Shown piece by piece: positions 23,201 through 35,200 of a DNA stretch of 64,000 bases. Source of the DNA: Botryosphaeria dothidea (Eukaryota > Ascomycota > Dothideomycetes > Botryosphaeriales > Botryosphaeriaceae). Numbering within the stretch: the first letter of the stretch is position 1; every line of letters starts with the position of its first letter. A model generated the notes under the pieces. That model had not been told where the DNA came from, did no database searches, and was given only the letters and a program-made list of their open reading frames with translations. The stretch spans positions 4,030,001 through 4,094,000 of the forward strand of contig WWBZ02000016.1 in assembly GCA_011503125.2 (NCBI GenBank), written 5' to 3'. Made by a program: the position numbers and the translations under genes.

Positions 23201-25054
23201 GAATATAACACCAGCAGCTTTTGCCTTCTCTCTGTCCCGATACTCAGCTTCGCGGCCTCGAAGAAGAAGAGACGTTGGACGAATGCCCTCTGACGTGAGA
23301 GCAGGGGCTGTCGGTGTCGCGGTAGGATCGGAAACGGTATCTGACACTCTTGCAACTTTGGTTACTGAAGATGTCGCATCGGACGGACCACGTCTCCTGT
23401 GTAAACCAGTTTTGGCGTCATTGGTTCCTGGCGTTTCTCCATTTTGCATCGCTACATCTTCCCCGGCCAACTGTCCATCAGGAGCAATGCTCGATGGAGT
23501 CTTATCTGGGCCTCTTGCATCAACAGAATCCCTGGAAGTCTTGGCTGGTGTTTCCGGAAGCACCCCATTGACTGCGCTGCGAGGTACTGAAGCACCCTGA
23601 CTCGCTGACACAATCCCATTTGGCCCTCTTTCGGGTTCTGGGACGATTTTAGAAGCCTGCTCCTTCAGATCCGCATTTTGCGCCATAGACGCACCCTTCT
23701 CCACTCCTTTTATGACCGAATCTCGTGCCTGCCTCGCTGATTCTTCACAGCGTAATTGAGCATCAGGCGTGACATCGGGAGGTGTTACGGTCTTAGGTCC
23801 GCTCTTTTCCACGCCGGAACGTTGTGTGCTAGAAAAGGAACCATCATGGCGTGGCGTTTCTTCATCCGGGCTTGTTGCGGGAGAATGCTGGTCTGCTCGA
23901 GAAGTGTTTGCAGAATGCGGACCAAGAGTGGACGATGGGGACGAGGCAGCCTCTCCGTTGACAGCCTCGCCTGCTGGCGCGACAGCGTGATGCTCGTCCT
24001 CTTTCTTTTCCCGTTGTGCTGCACGTTCCTGCGCCGTATGGATCTCCCTTAGGCGTTGCTCTTGCACTTCCTTCGGCGGTAGGTGAATGGTCCTAGGTTT
24101 CCTGGCAGGACGGTCGATGGTCTGAGGATCCGGTAGAATAGTGGAACCGTCGGCCAACGCAGAGGATTTGCGCCTGGATTTACCTAAGAGAGGGCTTGGA
24201 TGAGACTGAGCAGGGGAAACAATTGCCGGTGTCTGCAGCGGCTTTGGTGCTGGGGTGTCAGGCTGCACAGTCTCTGCGGGAGGAGGCTCCGGGGCGTTCT
24301 TGTTCTCCACAGGGCGTAGGGCAGAGTCAGGCTTCAGGCCATCATCAGATGAGGGCTGCGGTGGTGCTGGTGAAGGTACAGGTTGCTTTTCAGTGTCCTG
24401 GACAGCTGGAGGAGATGCGCGCGCCGGCGAGGTTGCTGCTGCGACAGCCAAATCTTTGGGAGCATCTGCATTCTGCGCGGCCGGCTCACTAGGCGCTACG
24501 GGTTTAGATACAGGCGCAGAAAAGGAAGGTTGGGCGGGAGGAGGTTGAGATGGCTTCGTGGGTAGTTTTGCAGGCGTGAAGACGGGGAGCGTGTCTTCAT
24601 TGAAACATCGTGCTCTGAAGGTCGCGCGTCTGCATCAGTAATGCAGCGACCAAATTATTATTTCGACAACGAGCAACGGAATATTTTGCAACTTACTTTG
24701 ATATATCATTCTTGTCAAGAAATTGCAGCTCGCACGCATCATTCGGTAGGTCGGCAAAAGTTGGGGGGGGAGGGTTGTTGGAGTTTAAGCACGAGGTGAC
24801 GGCGTAGAGCTCCCGAAGCTTCCTCTTCCGCGATGTCTCGATGTTGCTGCGCGACCCGCCCAAGTCAGCACCACGACAGCCAGATCTCCACCACGACGCG
24901 TCGATAAACCAATAAGAGCGATTTTTTCTTTTCGCAATGCTGCAAAGAGCTGGCGGACGCGAAAAGCGACCGTAAAATGCGCGGGTAACGTGACTTACAG
25001 CAATTCATTGCGTTTGTCGCGTTCCACGCCCGAACGAACGCTGTCTAGGGACAT
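20286..25054 (-). CDS. VID21: Chromatin modification protein Vid21/Eaf1 (NuA4 scaffold)
   Basis: Five exons: 25054-24999, 24846-24697, 24629-21646, 21589-21432, 21380-20286; 1,480 residues. Platform subunit of the NuA4 histone acetyltransferase in the nucleus. Seen: an N-terminal helix with SRKRKLRELYAV; a long disordered Pro/Ser region; an HSA domain near 645-700 (LTFHDSLLAQIKWM, WKMAAARNMAEWC), which binds actin-related proteins; a SANT/Myb domain near 910-975 (WLWDEDQRLRTLV, NWSLVAASLEQP); HTPQEFSKLKYEREQKM; and a C-terminal Gln/Met/Gly-rich tail with QQQQ runs. The first exon is only 18 codons plus two bases, and the 152-nt first intron and exon 2 were placed by the N-terminal family motif, so the first two exons are less certain than the rest. 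Divergent from MAK11. Confidence 0.88.
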
Positions 25055-25362
25055 AGGAGATGGCAGCCCGGCGAAACGACATCCGTCATTCGCAAAAAGC
25101 GCCACGGCGGGGGTTTTGGGGGGTTGTGGGCGAGGAAGGTTGATGAGATGGGTGAGCGTGCGGCTTGCCGGGTCGTTATGAGAGTACGGGCCTGGGTGGT
25201 TGTCGCGCGCCCGGTCTCCCTGGATTGCGCGGGCTGTCATCCAATGGCGCCGCTCCTCACCGCCTTGCGGCCCCGGCAGAAAAGTTGCGATCCAGCCGAA
25301 GTGACGCGCGACTGCAATCTGCACACCACCGCCGCAGCCGACAACTGCAACTACCACCCGCA
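25055..25362. promoter_or_regulatory. Divergent promoter, VID21 / MAK11
   Basis: 308 bp between two divergent starts. GC-rich; no specific site claimed. Confidence 0.5.
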
Positions 25363-26892
25363 ATGGCGAAGCGAAAGCGCGATTCCCAGCTCGAGGATGC
25401 AGCTCCCAAGCCCCAGAAGCCAGCCGCCGCCCAAACTGCCCACACAACCGCGTCCTCGCCGTCAAATTCTGCTTCGACCGTCTCGCTGCAAATTATCACT
25501 GGATCCTACGAGCGTGTGCTCCACGGTCTCACCGCTACCTTAGGTGTGCAGCTCGACGCAGAGGTATCCCAGAAAGACTCCGACTCCGTCAAGTTTGCCG
25601 ACACCTTTTTGTTCAACGCACACGCCTCCGCCGTCCGCTGCCTTGCTCTCTCCCCTCCCTCCGACTCCTCCGATCCCAAGTCGCAAAAAGTTATTCTCGC
25701 AAGCGGCAGCACCGATGAACGGATCAACCTCTACCAACTCTCTACCGCGCCACCGCCGGCTAACTCGCAACCTTCGGTTCCCACCCTGACCGGCACACCG
25801 ATCACGCATAATCCCAAGAACCGGGAAATGGGCTCGCTGATCCACCACTCCTCCAACATCAGCGCCCTACACTTTCCCAGCCGTGCAAAGTTATTCTCTG
25901 GTGCAGACGACAATACCATAGCCATTACGCGGACCCGCGACTGGACAGTGCTCTCGAGCATCAAGGCACCGATACCAAAGTCGCAAGGAAGACCAAGCGG
26001 CGACACGGCTGCCCCCGGAGAGGTTCCTTCCGGAATTAACGATTTTGCGGTGCATCCGAGTCAGAAGCTCATGATCAGTGTCAGCAAAGGAGAAAAATGC
26101 ATGCGGTTGTGGAACGTCATGACCGGCAAGAAGGCCAGTGTGCTCAACTTTGATCGCGAAATGCTGCAAAACGTCGGCGAGGGTAAGTGGTCCACTGGTG
26201 AAGGTCGCAAGGTCAAATGGAGCACGGATGGCGAGGAGTGGGTCGTCGCTTTCGAGCGAGGCTTTGTCGTGTACGGTCTCGACTCGCGGCCCAAGTCCCA
26301 GACACTACCCAGACCCATGACAAAGATCCATCAAGTACACTTCGTCCCAGGCTTAAATGAGGATTTGGGCGAAGTACTTGCTGTCTCTACCGAGGATGGC
26401 CGAATCTTGTTCTACTCTACCAAGGAAACCGTAACTCCAGAAGCAGCTTCGAAAGCAGTCAAGACTGGTACGGAAGCTGCGGTACCCAGTTGCAAGCTTA
26501 TTGCGCAACTTGGCGGCAAAGTAGCGGGTCTGACTGGACGCATCAAGGATTTTGAGATTTTGCCCGTCTCCGAAGAAGCAGATCAGTTCTACATCATCAC
26601 GGGCAGCAGCGATGGGGCCGTGAGAATCTGGCGATTGAGCCAAGGAGAACTGACTTTGCCTGCCGACGATGCAGTTGATGGCACTTCCAAGCCGAAAGAC
26701 AGCGACAAGGCTGCGTCGGTCAGCAATACGCTCTCTGCTAAACAGGTGGGAGAGTTGATAGGCGCGCATGAAACGGGAAACCGTATCACATGCTTGAAGG
26801 CTTTCATCATGAACGGAACGCCCGACGAGGATGACGACGCGCCTATGGGTCAGGACGAAGCGTCGAGCAGTGATGACAGTGATAGCGAGTGA
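25363..26892 (+). CDS. MAK11: 60S ribosome biogenesis WD40 protein Mak11
   Basis: Intronless, 509 residues. Nucleolar WD40 protein of pre-60S assembly (Mak11/PAK1IP1 family). Start at 25363 (GCAATGGCGAAGCG) gives the basic N-terminus MAKRKRD; the frame is open upstream to 25165 but that part lacks conservation-like content. WD-type repeats are visible as FNAHASAVRCLALSP, ILASGSTDERINLYQL, HHSSNISALHFPS with LFSGADDNTIAI, INDFAVHPSQKLMISV with GEKCMRLWNVMTGK, and IITGSSDGAVRIWRLS. The C-terminus is acidic/Ser-rich (SSSDDSDSE), common in nucleolar factors and a possible CK2 site cluster. Confidence 0.88.
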   Translation: MAKRKRDSQLEDAAPKPQKPAAAQTAHTTASSPSNSASTVSLQIITGSYERVLHGLTATLGVQLDAEVSQKDSDSVKFADTFLFNAHASAVRCLALSPPSDSSDPKSQKVILASGSTDERINLYQLSTAPPPANSQPSVPTLTGTPITHNPKNREMGSLIHHSSNISALHFPSRAKLFSGADDNTIAITRTRDWTVLSSIKAPIPKSQGRPSGDTAAPGEVPSGINDFAVHPSQKLMISVSKGEKCMRLWNVMTGKKASVLNFDREMLQNVGEGKWSTGEGRKVKWSTDGEEWVVAFERGFVVYGLDSRPKSQTLPRPMTKIHQVHFVPGLNEDLGEVLAVSTEDGRILFYSTKETVTPEAASKAVKTGTEAAVPSCKLIAQLGGKVAGLTGRIKDFEILPVSEEADQFYIITGSSDGAVRIWRLSQGELTLPADDAVDGTSKPKDSDKAASVSNTLSAKQVGELIGAHETGNRITCLKAFIMNGTPDEDDDAPMGQDEASSSDDSDSE

Positions 26893-27082
26893 TGTGCTAA
26901 AATATCCCGGTTTAATACATCAGCCATGTAAATTCCAGGCCATACGCTCACCATTCTTCTTTTCCGTGATAAATTGATTTGATTTTCCTCCTTCCGTCAT
27001 ATATCTTAACCTTTCCCTTTCTTCACCCGAACTTATCTTTTTCTTTACGTTTCTCGGACATTGCCTTTCGAGTGGTTTCTTG

Positions 27083-28645
27083 TCATGTCCACTCCAACTC
27101 AATCTTCTCGCCGATAACCCTCGAGTTGAACCAGTCCAGGATTTCTATCTTGTCTTGCACACATTTTGCTCCATCGAGAACTCCTCTTCGTACGACTTCT
27201 CTCACAGCCAGATACAACTCCACAGTCGCCAAATTCCTAGCGATGCAAGCCCTACTGCCCAAACCAAACGGGATATGGTCGCGCAGCATCTCTGTTGTCG
27301 GGTTCTCCCAGCGCTCAGGCAGGAATTCGTGCGGCTGGGGAAAAACTTCAGGGTTAAAGTGCAGCGTGTAAGGCGACAGGCCGACAACTGTGTCCGGCGG
27401 GATAAAAGTCGACTCGAAGTTCCAGCCCTCCGCCGGCACGACACGTGGCAGGCGGGTCGGGTTAGCCATGCTTATGCGTAGAGTCTCTTTGATGACCCCG
27501 GACAAGTAGGGCAGAGTCTGAGGGTCCGCTTCCGGGTTGGCGAGGAGTTCTTCCCGCAGACGGGCATAGCTAGCGCATGGTTTTACGTTAGCATTCCTGA
27601 GACCAGTCGAAAGGATGCAAGTCGGTGGTTACACCGAACGTTGTACTTACACTTCAGGCTTCTTGACCAACCACCAACATGCCGTGGCCAAGTTCATACC
27701 GGTCGAATCTGTTCCCGCAAACATCAAGTCCATGCATTGAGCCATGGTCTCGTCCTTCGTGAACCCAGCCTTTAGCAGTCGACCGTGGTACGTCTCGTCG
27801 AGGCCACCTTTCTCCGCCTCTTCAACAATATCCTTGACAAATGCGGCCACCGTTCCCATACTGCTCTCCACCTCGTGCTTCTCGACATTAAACCGCATCG
27901 CCAGGGCCTCGATGGCCACGAACACCCAGTTCGGCAGGTAGAAGAACCTTCCAACCGCCACAAACGTGTTCACGAACTGGCTCGCGCTCAGCTGCTGCTT
28001 CTGCTCCTCCTTCCCCTCCTCGACGCCGCCATACGACCTGCCAAACAGGTACGCGCTCACAGCATCCAGCGCCAAGCTCCTCGCCAGATTCAACACATCC
28101 ACCCTCACCCCGCCCCCGCCTCTCCCCGCCCTCGCCTCCTCCTCCCACCGCCTGCACATCCTCTCCGCCACGCCCCTCACCACCTCCTCGCCGCCCTTGC
28201 GGATCGCCTGCGTGCTGAACAGCGGCACCACCGCCTTCGCCCGCGGGGCCCGGTGCCCCGGATCGACGGCCGAGAAGATGCTCTGGTGCCCCTCGATGTC
28301 GAAGTTGCGGTAGCACGCGGCCTTCCTGAAGCCGCCGCGCGCGACGTAGACGGCGTTCAGCGCGCTGCCCGACGAGATGTCGAGCTCGTTGGGGGCGATG
28401 CGCACGACGGGCCCGTAGTGGGCGTGCAGCGCGTCGATGACGCGGGCTTCGGTGCCGAGGTACGAGTGCGCGTAGAGCCAGAGGGACGTCGCGCGGGCGA
28501 GGGGCGGGCCGGGGAAGGGGGCGAGCGGGTGGAGGTGCAGGCGGTAGAGGAAGAGGGTGAGGAGGGCAAGGAGGGGGAGTGCCAAGAGGGCTGGCCAGAT
28601 GGGTGTTGTGGTGAGGAGGGAGGAGAAAATTGAGGTGAGCGCCAT
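27083..28645 (-). CDS. Cytochrome P450 monooxygenase
   Basis: Two exons, 28645-27651 and 27569-27083 (81-nt intron), give 493 residues. Microsomal haem-thiolate monooxygenase; substrate unknown. Seen: N-terminal membrane anchor (WPALLALPLLALLTLFLY), Pro-rich hinge LAPFPGPPLARA, I-helix AGTDSTG near 308-314, ExxR ETLR at 360-363, PERW near 416-419, and haem loop FGLGSRACIA with Cys440. Start at 28645 in the context CGCCATGGCG; the frame continues upstream to 28798 without signs of coding. Splicing restores KKPEVYARLREELL. Neighbours are MAK11 and a vacuolar transporter, so there is no sign of a secondary-metabolite cluster. The CYP family cannot be assigned by eye. Confidence 0.93.
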
Positions 28646-29283
28646 GGCGGGTGTGGTGCGCTTGATGCTCCGACAGGCAATGGGCTTGGTCGGAGTTTGT
28701 ACGCGAGGCTGTAGATGCGAACGTGGGGGTGTTGACGATCGCGGTCGAGACAATTGAGGCCTGAGGTGGAAGAAGGGGAGGAGAAGGCGTCTATACAAAC
28801 ATATAGCTAAGCACTAACATAAATTTCAACTGGTCCAGTCATCGCAGGCGCCGACAAGGACGGGCTCTTTGGAGTGACTCTTCGTGTCGGAGATAGCGGA
28901 CGGCGCGATGATGGTGGGGTCGATAGATGATGCGTCATTGGTCTGGCCGCCGGCGTCGGCTGGCCCTCTTCGATTCCCGACGGACCATGCGATGCGAATA
29001 GGAATCTTATCCAGAGCTCATCTGTACATTGCTATGTCTCCCAAACTGCGCAGAACAGTCTTGAACGCCTCTATGATGCATATGCGTGATGGCGCACAAA
29101 TGAATACATGAAAAGGAACCCCATCCATCAATCAATCCAATTTACACAGGCTTCCAACATCTGTTGCGTGTACATGTTGAACTCTTCTATTCAAGGTAGA
29201 ACAAAAATCCAAAAAGAGTGCCATCGAGATATCGTGTAGAATACGGGCATGACGAGTGTTGTTGATCAGGATAAGTGAAGTAT
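28646..29283. other. Intergenic, P450 promoter
   Basis: 638 bp holding the P450 promoter and the 3' flank of the AVT gene. Nothing else recognised. Confidence 0.45.
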
Positions 29284-31614
29284 TTACTTCTGGTCACAGT
29301 AACCGGGGGGCTTCGAGTCATCTCCACCGACCCAGCTATTGATCGTGAGCGCAGTCGTGTAGAGCATCATGACCAGGCCAATGACGCAAAGAGCAACGTC
29401 AGCGAAGCGTTGCCAGAAGGTGCGCGAGACAGCTCTGTAATGGAGCATGGGCTATTGAATGAAATTAGCAACGAAGCCGGGATTTTTTGATTTGACAAAA
29501 CTTACCGGGTAAATGTATACAAGGGGAATGCAAGCAAAGCTGCCTACAAGGGACACAAACTTGTCCAAATCGCCCGCACCGACCCATGCAATGAGAGCAC
29601 AGCACATGACCATGAAAAAGCGGAAGAAATTCTTCTTCCACTTGACCCAAGGGTTGAATTTACCCGTCTTGCTGAATAGCTGCTGCGAACCAATCTCAAT
29701 CGCCGGGAAGATTTGAAGAGGCGTAGAAAGCAGAATGGCAAGCGAGTAGATAAACTGTACGCCGTTGACGAACTTATTGTCCTGCGGCATGTTGAGGATG
29801 ACAACTGTCTTCGTCTTCGAACCGAAAGCAGCATAGGAAAGCGCTCCCATGCTGACAAAGATAACTGTAATAATGATCATGACCATGCCAAGCACCCTGG
29901 GAAATTTCGCAGGATCCTGCATGCCGCTTTGGATTGGAATGATGAGGCCGATACCCTCAAAGGTGAAGATGGCAGTCCCGATGAAAAGCGTCCAGTCCTT
30001 GGGGTTAAAGTTCTTGATGTCGGAAATGCCGCCTTGGCTGGCAAGAGTAAGAATGTCGTAGTAATACAAGTAGACGAGCCCAAGAATGATGAATGCGTCG
30101 GCAACCAACGCAAGCTTCTGAATGTGGTTGATATTCCGGTAGAGTGAAAGCGGCAAGAAAATGATCATCTGCATCAAGATCATATACTTGATGTCGATGA
30201 AGGTGCGGCATTTGGAAACAGCTTCAACGAACGCTTGAAGATTTTCAGAGACGAAAACGATGTAAGCAGATGAGAAGCCTAGCTGGCTAACAACCAGGGA
30301 GATGTTGATCAGGTTGCGCATCCACTTGCCGTACAGGTGGTAGCCCATATCTCCGAAAGATGCATGGACGTAGAGACGAGTTGTAGTGAGAAGGACGAAG
30401 CAGTAGTAGCTGAGGCCAGCGACAAGGAGCAGGACGAGGTTGCTGAAGAGCATTCCTCCGTTCAAGAAAGCTCTTGGAAGGAACAAAACGCCGGTACCGA
30501 CGAAAGACTTGAGCAATAGCATGGCCGCACCTGATGGACTGCCTTTGCCCGTTGTCCTGTGCTTTCTCCTCTTGCGCCTCTTGTGCGGAGTCAGTAAGGC
30601 GCTGTTTTCACCAGGCTCGCCATCCGACTCGTCCTCTTCCCCACCAGTGCCCTCATCATAGGCATCAGAAGAGAAGTATTCGTCGGGACCCAGGACCTCG
30701 TCATCCTCCTCCAGTTCTTCACCGGCAAAGTGGCCATACAAGCTTAGGAATTCCAAGAAGTTGCTTGTGAAGACTTGAGGCTTGCGATTGGCAACGCCTC
30801 CGTTGCGCACATCGGATGGGCCTGGCGACGGACTACCGGCAGCTCTTCTGATGTAGTTGCGGCGGAATCCACCAGGCTGCTTAATGGTGTCGATGTTCAA
30901 GACCGAATCCCCTGGGCGAGGACGCGCGGCATGGAAACTGCGACTTCTTCGGGTCTTGCCCTGGGCCTCTGCTTCCTGCTGCTCTGTCCATCGATAAATC
31001 TGGCGGGTAATGTCACCACCCTGCAGTTGCAGACTGTCGAAGTTTTCCTCCTCTTCCTCCTCGGCAGCACGATCGCCGTTGTCCGATCCACGATAGCCCC
31101 CACGCCTGGGCGAGCCATAGACGCCACCAGCAAGGTTGGAGGAGGAGCCGTTGCCGCCGCCAACCAGATGTCTTCTCACAATCTCGTGGTCCTCCAAACG
31201 GCCTGAAGGGCTGCCAACTTGTTGCGAGTTGAAGGAGCCGTAGTTCGTTTTGGGGAGATTCAGGCTTTCAGGAACGGGCGAGGCAGCGCGTAGCGGAGGA
31301 GTGCCGAAGCGCGGCGGGCTGCTTCCGCCAAAGGAGCCTTTTAGGGCGTTTGCGAGAGCCGACTCTCCAGGACCCGGAAGGGATGACTTGCCGGGCTCGA
31401 GGCCAGCGAGAGGCGTCCGGGACTCGGAAAGATCGCCGGATTGTAGCTGCTGGGGAGTAGGCACCTGGCCGACCATGGGCGAGGGGACAGGCGAGCCCAG
31501 ACGCCTCGTGGAAGTAGCTCTCGAGAAGGAGCCCTCGGCAGGCGATCGACCTCTATCGCTCGGGGAAGCCTTCGACGGAGGCACCGGCCGAGGCTTGGAC
31601 TCCTGGTCGGGCAT
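29284..31614 (-). CDS. Vacuolar amino acid transporter, AVT3/AVT4-like (AAAP family)
   Basis: Two exons, 31614-29506 and 29451-29284 (54-nt intron), give 758 residues. Exports neutral amino acids from the vacuole in the yeast homologues. Seen: a long disordered Ser/Pro/Gly N-terminus of about 340 residues with a phospho-site-like arrangement, then about 11 membrane segments starting AAMLLLKSFVGTGVLFLP, including FVLLTTTRLYVHASFGDMGY, FEGIGLIIPIQSGMQ and FVSLVGSFACIPLVYIYP. The unspliced frame ends FVANFIQ; splicing CCG|GTAAGT to CAATAG|CCC adds the last loop and membrane segment (PMLHYRAVSR, ALCVIGLVMMLYTTAL) that the family needs. Divergent from the VHC1 gene across 645 bp; a shared vacuolar role is an inference. 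Confidence 0.9.
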
Positions 31615-32259
31615 GACGTGCGGTATTTAGCGATGGAGAGAGTGAGAGACGAGCGATTTGTGCGGTGGGCGTGCTGCGGAGGGGAGGGTCTTGTATGAGG
31701 GATTTGTGGGATCGAGGGTGGGTGGGAGCTATGCCGGGCAGGCCACGAGCGCGGGAGCTGATGGCCTATACGTCAAGAGGAAGCGCAGACCACCTGTGGG
31801 CAATGCAAAAGCAGGGTTCGAGTGGCAGGTCGAAGCAGCGACTGGGGGCTCAGAAACGGCGCGGGATCAGCGGGAAGCGAGATAGGCGACGATGCTGGAT
31901 CACGCTGAGCGGTGGGAGCCCAAGGCGCTACGATGTCCGGCTGCTGTCGAGGTCATCCGCGCGCTGCCACAGCTGCTTCTGCACGCTGCGCTGAAACGCC
32001 GACGTGCCGCCTTTCGCTCGCCCTGCCATTGGCGCGGCCCGTGCCCCCCGGAGCGTCAACAAGCGACCAAGCCACATCCCTGCTTCGACGGACTGCCCAA
32101 ACTGTGACAACATCGCCGTACTGTTCGGCGAGCCGCTTCCATCGGCCAAGCAATGGTTCGGCGGCGTGCCTGTATATCTCTCGCCCCATCCCGCCCGCCT
32201 CTCCGTCCCCAATAGCCCCCTCCGCGGCGCCGCGCCCGCTCTCACCACCACACGACGCT
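31615..32259. promoter_or_regulatory. Divergent promoter, AVT transporter / VHC1
   Basis: 645 bp, GC-rich, between two divergently transcribed vacuolar-type transporters. A plus-strand frame open from 31912 is in phase with VHC1 but lacks a plausible ATG context before 32260. No specific site claimed. Confidence 0.45.
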
Positions 32260-35200
32260 ATGGCTTCCGGGGGATCGTCCCGCATGCCTCCCCGGCTCCA
32301 CTCGCGCTCGAACTTCACAACCCGCTCCGCCCAGGATGACGACCACCAGCTGCAGCGCCGTTGGTCCATCTCCCAAATCTCGTCCCACGACGAGAACGAT
32401 CCCCTTCTGCCCGCTGGATCAAGACGGGGACGTCACCTCAGCCCTGCACGTGAGCCCGAAAGCTTTGCTGCCTTCTTCTCCGGTCTGTTCTCTAGAGGGA
32501 GAGAACTGGTAGCCAGCACCTCTGTGTCGCGCGCAACCTCTGTGGCCCCTTCATTGACGCCAAGCGGGAGACGGAGGCATCACGGAAGACATGGCCGGGA
32601 CCGCGCCCATAGCAGGGGACGCGTCTCTGCTGCCGACCCCTCCAAGCCCGCAGATGCTTCCTCAAAGCTTGGCACTTTTGCCGGTGTCTTCGTGCCTACA
32701 ACTCTCAATGTGCTGAGTATCTTGATGTTCCTCCGTTTCGGTTTCATCCTTGGCCAGAGCGGAGTGCTTGGGATGATGGCAATGCTCGTTGCCTGCTATG
32801 CCATCAATTTCCTAACCACCCTATCCATCTCCGCCATCGCGACCAACGGAACTGTAAGAGGAGGCGGTGCTTATTATCTTATATCTCGAAGTCTTGGGCC
32901 CGAGTTTGGCGGGTCCATTGGTATCGTCTTCTATCTTGGATTTGTCCTGAACACAGGCATGAATGCCGTTGGTCTCGTTGCCTGTTTCGTGCAAGATTTT
33001 GGCTCCCAGCACGGCAGCTGGTCCAATTGGCTGCCAGATGACTTCTGGTGGCAGTATCTGTGGGCGACCGTGGTTCTTGTTGTCTGCACAGCCATTTGCT
33101 TGGCGGGAAGTGGTATTTTTGCCCGTTGCAGCAATGCACTTCTAGTCATCGTTCTCGTTGCTACTTTCAGCATTCCCATTTCTGCATTTGTACAGCACCC
33201 TTTCACGAACGTGAAGCTGGGTATCGAATATACGGGGCTCAGTCTTGAGACTTTGAAAGGCAATCTCTTACCAAGGCTCACTAAAGGTGCAGCGGGCAGT
33301 CAAATGAAGGGGAAGGAGACATGGCAAGATTTGTTTGGCATTCTTTTTCCCGCCACAGGCGGTATCTTTGCGTCAGTCCACCTACCCTCATGAGGTTAAA
33401 GCATGTTCGGTGCTAACGTCGAAGTGATACAGTGGTGCTTCGATGTCTGGAGATCTAAAGAATCCAAGCAAATCTATCCCAAAAGGAACCCTGTCCGGGT
33501 TGGTATTGACATTCATCACGTACACAATAGTGATTCTCTCGATGGCTGCAAGTATCACGAGATTATCATTTTACAACAATGACAACGTCATCCAAGTGGT
33601 ATAGACCTCATTCTTACCTTTGATTTCCGACACGCATTGACCGGCTTGCAGGTCAATGTCTCTGGTGCTCTTGTTCTGCTCGGGGAGTTTGCATCTTCAT
33701 TTTTCTCCACCTTAATGGGCGTTATTGGTTCCGCCAAACTCCTCCAAGCCCTGGCCCGAGATAAATTGATTCCAGGACTATCCGTTTTTGGCCAAGGCAC
33801 CAAAGGAACTGACGACCCGATCCTCGCGATCTTTCTGACTTATATTCTATCCCAGTTGACGATGCTGGCCGATATCAACAAGATCGCCTCATTCGTGACC
33901 ATGACGTATTTGATGACCTTTTTGGTCACCAATCTGGCATGCTTCTTACTCAAGATGGCCTCCGCACCCAACTTTCGACCATCTTTTCACTTCTTCAATT
34001 GGTGGACAGCAGCGATAGGAGCTGTTGCCAGCGGTATCACAATGTTCTTCGTGGATGGTCTTTCTGCATCCGGATGTGTGGCCATTCTCGTCTTGATATT
34101 CCTTATTATCCACTACACCACACCGCCGAAACCCTGGGGAGATGTGAGTCAAAGTTTGATTTATCACCAGGTCCGTAAATACCTCCTCCGCCTGAGGCAG
34201 GAACACGTCAAATTCTGGAGACCTCAGATTCTTCTGTTCATCAACGACCCACGAAGGCAGTACAAGTTAATCCAATTCTGCAACTCACTCAAGAAAGGAG
34301 CGCTGTTTGTGCTTGGCCATGTCATAGTCACGAATGACTTTGCTGGAGCCGTGCCAGAAGCAAAAAGACAGCAAACCGCGTGGACCAAGTATATCGACTT
34401 CTCCAGGATCAAGGCTTTTATCAATGTTGTCATATCGCCCGACATCGAATGGGGTACCCGCAACGTTGTGCTCAGCGCCGGACTTGGTGGCATGAAACCA
34501 AATATCGTCGTCATGGGTTTCTACAATCTGAACGACCTCCGAACAAATCCCCTTGTCGCTGTTCCATCCCCCAGGCGAACACACCCAGAAGAAGGTACTG
34601 ATTCCTGCACTCCGAGCCCGGCGAAACCCAAAGGCAAGTGGAAGCAGGCCGAAGAAGATAAACTCAAAGGGCAGATGCCCACGGACGCGATACGAAAGGA
34701 GAGCGCGGTGACGCCACAAAGCTATCTCACCATTTTAGAAGACCTACTTCTGCGTCTGCAGATGAATGTCGCTATCGCAAAAGGGTTTCAAGATCTGGAG
34801 CTTCCAGCTCCGAAACCTTCCGGATTTGAGAGGGTGCTCCACGCAATGAACATTGGCAAAAACGACGAGGAAGAGAACACGAAGAAATACATTGATCTCT
34901 GGCCCATTCAGATGTCAGCAGAGATTGCTGCACCGACTGGTGCCGCAAAAAGCGTTTTGACGACAAATTTTGACACGTATACCTTGATTTTGCAGCTGGG
35001 GTGCATCCTCAACACCGTCCCTTCGTGGAAGAGAGCTTACAAGCTTCGTGTTGCGGTTTTTGTTGAGTATGAGTCGGACGTCGAGGAAGAGCGCGGAAGA
35101 GTCAGAGCGTTGTTGTATAATCTGAGGATTGAGGCTGAAGTGCTGGTTCTCTGGTTGGCTTCCGGTGATTTGAAGTCATACGAGATCATTGTCAACGGGC

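Noticed and set aside
27083..31614. P450 and transporter as part of a secondary-metabolite cluster
   Set aside because: No backbone enzyme (PKS, NRPS, terpene cyclase) or cluster regulator nearby; neighbours are MAK11, AVT and VHC1.
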